The notes below the pieces were generated by a model. It was not told the DNA's origin. It made no database searches and worked only from the letters and a program-made list of their open reading frames with translations. Source: CAYGBW01 sp964348185 (GTDB lineage: Bacteria; Desulfobacterota; BSN033; WVXP01). Taken from it: 20,609 bases of DNA. The first letter of the stretch is position 1, and every line of letters begins with the position of its first letter. The position numbers were made by a program, and so were the translations under genes. Shown here piece by piece: positions 14,322-20,609 of this stretch. The stretch spans positions 1 through 20,609 of the forward strand of contig CAYGBW010000113.1 of NCBI GenBank assembly GCA_964348185.1, written 5' to 3'.

Positions 14322-16397
14322 TCAGGTATGGCGCTGATCCACTTTCTCAATCCTGACCGGTATGGCCTTCAAAAGGGGAAAACCGCTGATCGGATCATTG
14401 ATGGTATCGGGTGTAATGAGGTTTACATTGGCATCATCCCACCCATGGGTGATCTGAAGCACTCCGGGAAGAATCTCGTTCTCATGGAGGACTGTCGCCT
14501 GGATTTCCAGGGAACCAATCTGCGACGTAACCCTGACACGCTCTCCATCTTTGATGCCCAAGTCTGCTGCATCTTTCGGATGGATCTCAACGTCCGCCAC
14601 AGGGATGGCGGTCCGAAAGCGCTCGATATTCCGATATCTCGAGTGGTAGTAAAGGTATTTTCTCGCTCCTGTGATCAAAACAAAAGGCAGTTTCTTGTTC
14701 GGGTGGCTCATGTAGCGGGGAGGCTCGTATTCTGATACCTCAGGGTACCCAAGCCCCTTCAGATACTGAGAGGAGAACTCGAATTTTCCTGTTGGGGTTG
14801 GAAGAGGTCGATCTTCGTACTTTCTGTATTGAGGGAACCTGTACAGATAGCCCTCGGGGTGTTTCCTTAATTCGTCGATGGTTATCTCTGTTGGCTCGAG
14901 AATCCACCGAGTGACGTCCTCTTCCTTTTCCCAGGGAAAATACGCCTCGCCGAACCCGAGACGGTGAGCGAGATCCCTCCAAAAGGTGTATTCATCCTGC
15001 ACGCCGGGAATATCGAGCACCTTGGTGGTGAGGGTAACCATTTGACGGTGCGTATGGTAGTGGAGTTCTGATCGTTCAAGAAAAGAAGCCGCGGGAAGGA
15101 CGTAGTGGGCCACCTTAGCGCTTTCCGTTAAGAAAAGCTCCCGAACAACGAGGAGGTCCAGACGGGCAAAGGCTTCGGCCACCTTTTTTGAATTCGGATT
15201 GGTGAGCAGGGGGTTCGCTCCTGTGACAATCAGCCCCCTCAACGGATACGCTCCCCGGCCGAGAATATAGTCCATAGCCGTCATGGTGTGACATTCTTGG
15301 CGGAATTGATAAAGGACCGGATACTTGTCGGCTCCGATGGGCTTCTGATCCACGAGGGGCAGCTCGTCATAAAGCGTTAGTTTCCGCCCCCCCATCCCCT
15401 CTGGCCAAATGTCCCCCCCTCTGATATCGAGGGCCCCGCAGAGTCCCCCGAGGCATGCGACGGTTCTGATGTTGTTGATTCCGTTCTCGTGGTGTTCCAA
15501 TCCGTTTCCCACGTAATTGATCACTCTGGGCATGTTCTGGATGATCATCTGGGCGGTCTCAATGACGGTTTTTCTGTCCACCCCGGTCTGCTGCTCGACG
15601 TACTCAGGGGTAAACCGCTTGGCATACGCCGCGAACGCGTCAAAACCCAGAGCATACTTCTCCACAAATTGGCGGTCGTAGTTTCGGGTTTCGATGAGAG
15701 AATGGGCGAGGCCCCAGGCAAAAGCCCCGTCTGTCCCTGGAAGGGGCTGGACGAATAGGTCCGCTTTGTAGGCGAGGGAGATCAGGCGCGGATCGATAAC
15801 AATGAGTTTTGCCCCCCTGGCCCGGGCGTTGGCGATCAGTCTCGTAAAGGGTGGGTGGGAAAAGGGAAGATTGCTTCCCCATAGAATGATCAGGTTGGCA
15901 TTCTCGAAATCGGGGCAACCATTCCAGTATCCCTGCACCACCTTGTAGCCAATGTAGCGGCCATTGAAGCATTCCGAGTCGTTTGAGAAATAGTTCGGTG
16001 ACCCAAAGGCGTGGATAAAGCGTCGGGCATAGTCCTCCTGTTGGAAAAACCCCAGGGCCTCCCCCTTCCAGACCCCCATGGATCGGGCCCCGTACTTGTT
16101 TTTGATGGCTGACATCTCGTCGGCTATTTCATCCATGGCCTGGTCATAGGGGATTGCTTTGAAACCTCCCCCCGGGGTTTTCTTTAAGGGTTTCAGTAGA
16201 CGATCAGGCTTATAGGCCAGATCTACGGCGGCCCGTCCCTTATGGCAGATCCGCCCCCGGTTCTGGGGGTGAGGTTCGAAGCCGCTGATATCGATTATTT
16301 TGCCCTCAGCGATATGGATACTCAGGGCGCAACGCATATCGCATTGGCGACATAGCGTTTGAATTGTCCCTTTTGTTACCGATGCTTTTGCATCCAT
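14322..16397 (-). CDS. Molybdopterin oxidoreductase catalytic subunit (DMSO reductase family)
   Basis: A 691-residue Mo/W-bisPGD enzyme. The N terminus carries a [4Fe-4S] site, Cys16-19-23 in LCRQCDMRC and Cys51 in RICHKG. A likely metal ligand is Cys143 in SNDSECFNGRYIG. Pterin-binding segments include LIILWGSNLPFSHPP, GAKLIVIDPR, GLIVTGANPLLTNPNSKK and, near the C terminus, VEIHPKDAADLGIKDGERVRV. There is no twin-arginine signal, so it is cytoplasmic. Start ATG 16397 is two bases after the ferredoxin stop; ATG 16430 in the same frame would overlap that gene and is possible. It is the last gene of a three-gene operon with a four-cluster ferredoxin and a NAD(P)H/FAD oxidoreductase, which suggests electron flow between NAD(P)H and its substrate. 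The substrate is unknown; polysulfide, aldehyde, formate and hydroxylated aromatics are all handled by relatives. Confidence 0.88.
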   Translation of the reverse strand: MDAKASVTKGTIQTLCRQCDMRCALSIHIAEGKIIDISGFEPHPQNRGRICHKGRAAVDLAYKPDRLLKPLKKTPGGGFKAIPYDQAMDEIADEMSAIKNKYGARSMGVWKGEALGFFQQEDYARRFIHAFGSPNYFSNDSECFNGRYIGYKVVQGYWNGCPDFENANLIILWGSNLPFSHPPFTRLIANARARGAKLIVIDPRLISLAYKADLFVQPLPGTDGAFAWGLAHSLIETRNYDRQFVEKYALGFDAFAAYAKRFTPEYVEQQTGVDRKTVIETAQMIIQNMPRVINYVGNGLEHHENGINNIRTVACLGGLCGALDIRGGDIWPEGMGGRKLTLYDELPLVDQKPIGADKYPVLYQFRQECHTMTAMDYILGRGAYPLRGLIVTGANPLLTNPNSKKVAEAFARLDLLVVRELFLTESAKVAHYVLPAASFLERSELHYHTHRQMVTLTTKVLDIPGVQDEYTFWRDLAHRLGFGEAYFPWEKEEDVTRWILEPTEITIDELRKHPEGYLYRFPQYRKYEDRPLPTPTGKFEFSSQYLKGLGYPEVSEYEPPRYMSHPNKKLPFVLITGARKYLYYHSRYRNIERFRTAIPVADVEIHPKDAADLGIKDGERVRVTSQIGSLEIQATVLHENEILPGVLQITHGWDDANVNLITPDTINDPISGFPLLKAIPVRIEKVDQRHT

Positions 16398-16399
16398 CC

Positions 16400-16885
16400 T
16401 TAAAGCCCTGGAGAAGGAATAATGAGGCATCTCATCAATTTGCTAGCCGCAACCTTTCTTTTCAACTCAGACACATCCTCCGCCTCGATGTAGTTCAGCG
16501 CCTCTGACATACAGAACCTCACGCACTTGGGGTCTCCCTCACATAGGTTGCACTTCTGAATGACGTGTCGGTCCGTACTAAAGTGGATATTTCCGAAAGG
16601 ACAAGCCATCATGCACATCTTGCAGCCCACGCAACGGCTTTCGTCTACTACGACAGCGTTAGTTGGAGAGACTTGCTTGAGCGCACCGCTGGGACAGATA
16701 TCCATACAGGGGGGCGATTCACATTGCATACAGGTGAGGGTTGAAATCAGTCTCTCCCCTGGATAGATATCAACCCGGATGTTCGAATCGTCTCGGTCGA
16801 ACCCTCCCGTTCCATACAGGGAACATGCCTGTTCGCAGTTTCGACAGCCCACACAGCGGTCAAGGTCGATTGAAATGATTTTCAT
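16400..16885 (-). CDS. Four-[4Fe-4S] electron-transfer subunit (DmsB/HycB type)
   Basis: A 161-residue iron-sulfur protein with sixteen cysteines in four groups: 11-14-17-21 (CVGCRNCEQAC), 52-55-60-64 (CMQCESPPCMDIC), 85-88-91-95 (CVGCKMCMMAC) and 112-115-121-125 (CNLCEGDPKCVRFC). This is the standard arrangement for the electron-transfer subunit of molybdopterin oxidoreductases. ATG 16885 has GGAGAG eight bases upstream. Its first 26 bp overlap the end of the oxidoreductase gene, and its stop is two bases before the catalytic-subunit start, so translation of all three is probably coupled. It passes electrons between the FAD subunit and the molybdenum subunit. There is no signal or membrane anchor. 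Confidence 0.93.
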   Translation of the reverse strand: MKIISIDLDRCVGCRNCEQACSLYGTGGFDRDDSNIRVDIYPGERLISTLTCMQCESPPCMDICPSGALKQVSPTNAVVVDESRCVGCKMCMMACPFGNIHFSTDRHVIQKCNLCEGDPKCVRFCMSEALNYIEAEDVSELKRKVAASKLMRCLIIPSPGL

Positions 16886-18167
16886 GGATTTTCTCTCCAA
16901 GCATTTGCCTGACAAACCCGTGGTGATAGTCTGTGTCAACCCATTGACTCAGCGGCCTTACCGGAGAGGCCATCATGGTTTCTATGCTCGGTAGCGCTTT
17001 TTTTCTGAGTATGTAGGATTTCAAAATCCCAAAGGAGGAGACATCTTCAGGGCGGCCAAGCACCAAACCCCCGACAGGAACCGTCCCATCCAAGAAGAGT
17101 TTTGCATAAATCCTCTTTTTCCGATCGAGGTACGCCTTTGCCGTGACGCCCCCAGACTCCTCCAGCACACCGATGGAGGCCACGGTCATATGGAAAAACT
17201 CGCTCGCATTGCTGCTCAGACTCCCCTGATAGTGAACCTCCTCCCCAGCCATGTTGGCCCCGGCGGTTTTCCCATGCTCGAGGGCGGTTGTCCAAAGGGC
17301 ATGAATCGTGGGCGAACCTCCGAGAGCTGGGGGCCCTTGGGCAACATCACCGGCTGCATAGATATCAGCCGCGGTTGTCTCCATCCGATCGTTGACGAGA
17401 ATTCCCTGGTCCACCCCGATCCAATCGGTATCGACAAACCCGGTATTCGGCCGTACCCCTGCGGCAACAACCACCCGGTCCACGTCAAACCCGGGTCGAT
17501 TGGATGGATGAATACGGTAAGACCCTTTGGAGCCATTCTCAATCCCTTCAATGACCGTTCCGGTCAAGACCTGTGTACCGGTCTTCCGTATTTCCGACTC
17601 AAGCAACTCAGCGGCTTTTTTGTCAAGGGTTTGCGGCATCAGATGAGGCATCAGTTCAACGATGGTCACCTTGATATTTCTTAGAAAGGCGACCCACGCA
17701 AGCATCAGGGAGATGAAGCCGCCCCCGACAATCAAGAGGCGTTTTGCTTTTCCAAGGTCCTTGTCAATTCTGACCGCATCCTCGATGGTCCAGAGATGTC
17801 TGATACCCTTGTGATCCACCCCAGGAATGGGTGGGGTTAGAGGCGACGAGCCTGACGAGATCAGGAGTTTGTCGAATGAGACTGTTCGCCCCTTATCGAG
17901 ATGGAGCCTCCTGTGGAGAACATCGACCTCGACGACGGCGTGTCCCAGCAGCGCTTTGACCTTCATTTGATCATAGAACTCGACGGGGCGGTAATAGATT
18001 TCATTGAGTTGGATTCGTCTTTGGAGAAAATAGGGAAGGAGAACCCGGGAATAGGGGGGGGATTTTTCAGGGGAGACAAGAACGATGGAACTCCCCTGGT
18101 CGTATTTTCGGAAGGCTTCAATCCCGCTGATTGCTGCTGCACCATTCCCGATGACGACAATTCTCAT
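16860..18167 (-). CDS. NAD(P)H/FAD oxidoreductase (NirB/rubredoxin reductase-like)
   Basis: A 435-residue pyridine nucleotide oxidoreductase of the class without a redox disulfide. The FAD site is at the N terminus, VVIGNGAAAISG (4-15); the NAD(P) site is LLIVGGGFISLML (144-156), ending in Glu171 (IVE), which favours NADH over NADPH. The second FAD contact is DIYAAGDVAQ (268-277). The pattern fits the N-terminal half of nitrite reductase NirB and rubredoxin or ferredoxin reductases. ATG 18167 is chosen; a TTG four codons upstream in the same frame has no better ribosome site. It is the first gene of the operon with the ferredoxin and molybdenum subunits and probably links them to the NADH pool. 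Confidence 0.9.
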   Translation of the reverse strand: MRIVVIGNGAAAISGIEAFRKYDQGSSIVLVSPEKSPPYSRVLLPYFLQRRIQLNEIYYRPVEFYDQMKVKALLGHAVVEVDVLHRRLHLDKGRTVSFDKLLISSGSSPLTPPIPGVDHKGIRHLWTIEDAVRIDKDLGKAKRLLIVGGGFISLMLAWVAFLRNIKVTIVELMPHLMPQTLDKKAAELLESEIRKTGTQVLTGTVIEGIENGSKGSYRIHPSNRPGFDVDRVVVAAGVRPNTGFVDTDWIGVDQGILVNDRMETTAADIYAAGDVAQGPPALGGSPTIHALWTTALEHGKTAGANMAGEEVHYQGSLSSNASEFFHMTVASIGVLEESGGVTAKAYLDRKKRIYAKLFLDGTVPVGGLVLGRPEDVSSFGILKSYILRKKALPSIETMMASPVRPLSQWVDTDYHHGFVRQMLGEKIHENHFNRP

Positions 18168-18619
18168 TTTTGACTTCAAGGCAGGCTCACGACAGCGTGC
18201 AACATAGATTTGTGTCTCTCTATATGGAACAACTTAGCGTAATATTTGACAAATCAAAGGATAGCAGGGATTCGTCTTGGTTGTCAAGGTAGACAAGAAC
18301 GACCCCAGTCGTCAGGCATCGACAGGGAACGGGCCGGTTTGACCACCAGGCGACCTCAATTCAAAAGATCGATGTCATAGACCTTGCCCCGGAACGTCCC
18401 GGCCGTAGGGATTCTTGAATGAGGCAGGCCCGAACCCCAATGAAGAAGGCACGTTAGTGCGGCAGGGATCCCCGTGTTTCCGGAACATTTTTGTGAAAGA
18501 TCGCAGCAGAATGTGTTATCTTAGGCGAAGATCGGGTTTCGACCGTCCTATGGATTCCAGAACCGGAGGTCCCATATCCCCCCGATCATTTTGAAAGCCC
18601 CTTTCATGGGGAGCATGTC
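18168..18619. other. Divergent gene-free control region
   Basis: This 452-bp stretch separates the Mo-oxidoreductase operon (-) from the UbiD gene (+), and no gene is visible in it. For the + direction there is a promoter-like TTGTGA (18491-18496), a 17-base spacer and TGTTAT (18514-18519), giving a leader of about 95 bases. A short inverted repeat, TTGTC-6-GACAA, occurs at about 18280-18296 and could be an operator. Just before the UbiD start, CCCC (18598-18601) can pair with GGGG (18608-18611) of its ribosome site. No good minus-strand promoter was recognised. Confidence 0.4.
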
Positions 18620-19960
18620 ATGGAGAGTTTTAGGGAATTGTTGGCGTGGCTCGAAGGGCAGGGTCATCTCCGCCGAGTGGACCGGGAAATCGATCCCTGT
18701 CACGAGCTTACCGCTGTTCTGAGGAGGATGCAGAAGGGCCCGAACCAGGCGCTCCTGTTCTCCCGGGTCGGGGGAACCGATCTGCCTGTGGCGACGAACA
18801 TATTCGGATTCCGCAGCACCGTAGCGGCTGCGCTCGGTCTGGAGGAGCCCGAGTTGCTGGGGACCCTGGTGGCCCAGGAGGGCAAGGGAGTCCCCGTGAA
18901 AAGGCTCACCCGGGCCCCGGTCCAGGAGAAGGTCGTCACCGAAACCATCGATGTCGCCCGTGAGGTTCCCCAGATCGTTTTTTCGGAACGGGATGGAGGG
19001 GCCTACATCACTGCGGGAGTTCTTCTCGCCCGTCATCCAGAGACAGGCGTCTACAACGCCTCCTGGAACCGGCTGCAACTCGTTGGGGGATCCAAATTGA
19101 GGGCCCGCATGATGCCGCCCCAGCATTTGGGGCGTTACCATGCGGAGGCGGAAGCCCGGGGCCAACCCCTTCCCTGCGCTGTGGTCATTGGCGCCCCCCC
19201 CAGTCTCATGCTCAGTGCGGCATCGAAGGCAGCCTACGAGGTTGACGAGCTGGAGGTTGCCGGCGCATGGCAGAGGTCGCCCCTCCAACTCGTCCCCTGT
19301 AAGACGATACCCCTCGAAGTCCCGGGGAACGCCGAAATGGTTATCGAGGGCGAGGTTCTCTCCGGTGTGAGAGAAGAGGAGGGTCCATTTGGAGAGTTCA
19401 CTGACAGTTATGTCCCTGTCATGCGAAACCATGTCTTCAAGGTGACGGCAATCACCCGCCGCCATGACGCGATCTATCATGCGATTCTCGCGGGGGGCAC
19501 GGAGGACCTCAACCTCATCGGGGTCCCGGTGCAGGCAGAGATATACAAAAAGGTTGCTCCCTATGTGCCTCGAATCAAGGACATCGCTACGCCAGGCTAC
19601 GTATTCGGATGTGTCATCTCCATCGAGAAACAGGACGAAGACCAACCCAAGAACGCTCTCCTCGCGGCGTTGGCCGCCTATGCTTGGACCAAATTCGTCG
19701 TGGTGGTGGATGAGGACGTAAACCCCTTCGACGCCGCCGATGTATTGTGGGCCATACAGACGCGATGTACCCCTGAGACAGGGATATACGTCGTTCCCCG
19801 GGTCCCCAGTTACACCCGGGAAGACGTCCGGGAGATTCACCGGGGCAAGGTCGGAATCGATGCAACGGTTCCCCTTTCCATGAAAGACCTATTTGCCCGG
19901 CGCCGCTTTCCCGGGGAGGAAAGCATCCGGTTGGAGGACTATGTGGATGAACCCCCTTGA
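18620..19960 (+). CDS. UbiD-family prenylated-FMN decarboxylase
   Basis: A 446-residue UbiD-superfamily protein. These enzymes reversibly decarboxylate aromatic or alpha,beta-unsaturated acids using prenylated FMN made by UbiX. Visible marks are the NASWNRLQ segment (147-153) with Arg151, the position of the conserved catalytic Arg, the MMPPQHLGRYH stretch (164-174), and EEEGPFGEFTDSY (252-264), which carries the conserved acidic residues of the Glu-Arg-Glu set. The length is slightly below E. coli UbiD (about 497). ATG 18620 has GGGGAG six bases upstream. No UbiX gene is in the window, so the cofactor must be supplied from elsewhere. The next gene starts before this one ends, so they are co-translated. 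The substrate is not determined, and ubiquinone synthesis is unlikely in this anaerobic setting. Confidence 0.92.
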   Translation: MESFRELLAWLEGQGHLRRVDREIDPCHELTAVLRRMQKGPNQALLFSRVGGTDLPVATNIFGFRSTVAAALGLEEPELLGTLVAQEGKGVPVKRLTRAPVQEKVVTETIDVAREVPQIVFSERDGGAYITAGVLLARHPETGVYNASWNRLQLVGGSKLRARMMPPQHLGRYHAEAEARGQPLPCAVVIGAPPSLMLSAASKAAYEVDELEVAGAWQRSPLQLVPCKTIPLEVPGNAEMVIEGEVLSGVREEEGPFGEFTDSYVPVMRNHVFKVTAITRRHDAIYHAILAGGTEDLNLIGVPVQAEIYKKVAPYVPRIKDIATPGYVFGCVISIEKQDEDQPKNALLAALAAYAWTKFVVVVDEDVNPFDAADVLWAIQTRCTPETGIYVVPRVPSYTREDVREIHRGKVGIDATVPLSMKDLFARRRFPGEESIRLEDYVDEPP

Positions 19961-20609
19961 GCTGTCGAGGGGGCTGAACCGAAATCATCCCGATAGAGGT
20001 TTCAACCGTGAAAAGAGACGGAAAGGGAGAGAGGAAGAAGCATTGAACGGTGTCCCCTTGGAGAATGTTGGTGAGGCCGTGGACAGGCTGGTTAGCGTGC
20101 CCATGTCCAACTGGGCCATACTCAAAGGAATTCCCGTGATAGAGCTCTATGACGCCTGCCGGGCAAAAGCTGGCGAGCCACTGACCTTGGCAGCGGCCCG
20201 GAAGCTCGCTGAGCGGGTGGCGCCGGGAGACACGGTGATCTTTGCCACGGGTTTTGTCCTGTTGAGTTGTGGGAAACCGGAGACGGACGGGCCAGTTGGG
20301 GCAGCGGCCCTGGCAAGGGCCGTAGATGTAGGTCTCAAGGCCACGCCGGTATTCGTTACCGAAGAGGGTATCACGACCATGATGGCCGCCACCGTGCTCG
20401 GCGCAGGCCTGCACCCCTGGGACCCGGACACGGCCCGAGACGGTGCCCACCGGGCGGTGGTTGAAGGCATTCCCATCGATCACCGTGCGGCACAAGAGGC
20501 ATCCCTCCGCCTGCTCGATCGATACCAGCCATCCGCTCTTATCGCGATCGAGCGGCCTGGCTGGAACGACAACCGTGTCCACCACAGTGGGGGCGGCTTC
20601 GCCATTTCT
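19947..20609 (+). CDS. Glutamate cyclase-type (DUF4392) protein, 3' end missing
   Basis: An open frame of 221 codons runs off the window end without a stop. It resembles the DUF4392/D-glutamate cyclase C-terminal domain, whose characterised member DGLUCY converts D-glutamate to 5-oxoproline. Segments that fit are VPMSNWAILKGIPVIELYDA, GDTVIFATGF, DGPVGAAALARAVDVG, TPVFVTEEG and ALIAIERPGWND, with HHSGGG and FAIS at the edge. Start choice is open. ATG 19947 overlaps the UbiD stop by 14 bases and has GGAGGA upstream. TTG 20043, after GGGAGAGAGGAAG, would remove a basic, low-complexity N terminus (RKGREEE) not typical of the family. The overlap implies joint expression with the UbiD protein. Recognition is from memory of the family. 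Confidence 0.68.
   Translation, partial: MNPLELSRGLNRNHPDRGFNREKRRKGREEEALNGVPLENVGEAVDRLVSVPMSNWAILKGIPVIELYDACRAKAGEPLTLAAARKLAERVAPGDTVIFATGFVLLSCGKPETDGPVGAAALARAVDVGLKATPVFVTEEGITTMMAATVLGAGLHPWDPDTARDGAHRAVVEGIPIDHRAAQEASLRLLDRYQPSALIAIERPGWNDNRVHHSGGGFAIS

Noticed and set aside
18518..18530. A 13-base sequence, ATCTTAGGCGAAG, shared with the palindromic element (4416-4428), suggesting a second element fragment.
   Set aside because: Only 13 bases match and similarity stops on both sides; a few such matches are expected by chance in 20 kb.
18548..19840. A 430-codon open frame on the minus strand opposite the UbiD gene.
   Set aside because: It is antisense to a well-supported UbiD gene, has no ribosome site and its translation is a biased, family-less sequence; it follows from the codon bias of the real gene.
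19614..20585. A 323-codon minus-strand open frame at the right edge.
   Set aside because: It covers the ends of two plus-strand genes with recognisable families and shows no family match itself.

Overview
The window looks like chromosome of an anaerobic bacterium, probably an uncultured member of the Desulfobacterota or a relative. This is inferred from gene content: iron-sulfur and molybdenum redox enzymes, MttB-superfamily methyltransferases, a UbiD-type decarboxylase and palindromic repeats. Base composition is in the mid-50s percent G+C by eye. No rRNA, tRNA, CRISPR array, transposase or phage gene was found.

Layout. (1) Bases 1-2306 (+): the end of a two-cluster ferredoxin, an AprA-like FAD oxidoreductase and a VOC-fold protein. 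(2) Bases 2327-8093 (-), read from the right: a deleted MttB gene, a second ferredoxin and a second AprA-like flavoprotein, a substrate-binding-type protein with no signal peptide, a palindromic element, a class III aminotransferase of glutamate-1-semialdehyde-aminomutase type, and a deleted agmatinase gene. The two ferredoxin-flavoprotein pairs are paralogous and inverted relative to each other. (3) Bases 8418-11965: a polar amino acid ABC importer, permease-ATPase-permease on + and the periplasmic binding protein convergent on -. (4) Bases 12273-13877 (-): an intact MttB-superfamily gene without a pyrrolysine codon, followed by the damaged start of another. (5) Bases 13878-14321: a gene-free stretch holding a nested palindromic repeat. 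(6) Bases 14322-18167 (-): a three-gene operon for a NAD(P)H/FAD oxidoreductase, a four-cluster ferredoxin and a molybdopterin catalytic subunit. (7) Bases 18620-20609 (+): a UbiD-family decarboxylase overlapping a partial glutamate-cyclase-type (DUF4392) gene.

The overall picture is an accessory catabolic region for small nitrogen compounds (amino acids, methylated amines or betaines, possibly others). It is taken up by the ABC importer and processed by methyltransferase, aminotransferase, decarboxylase and redox modules. No substrate can be named from sequence. The region is also eroding or being remodelled: three genes are broken, two by loss of the middle of the gene, and two palindromic elements sit between genes. 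The most unusual points are the duplicated ferredoxin-flavoprotein modules that differ mainly near the presumed active site, the cytosolic binding-protein homologue beside one copy, the element flanked by TTCA at a stop codon, and the nested repeat whose two halves keep hairpins of different sequence.
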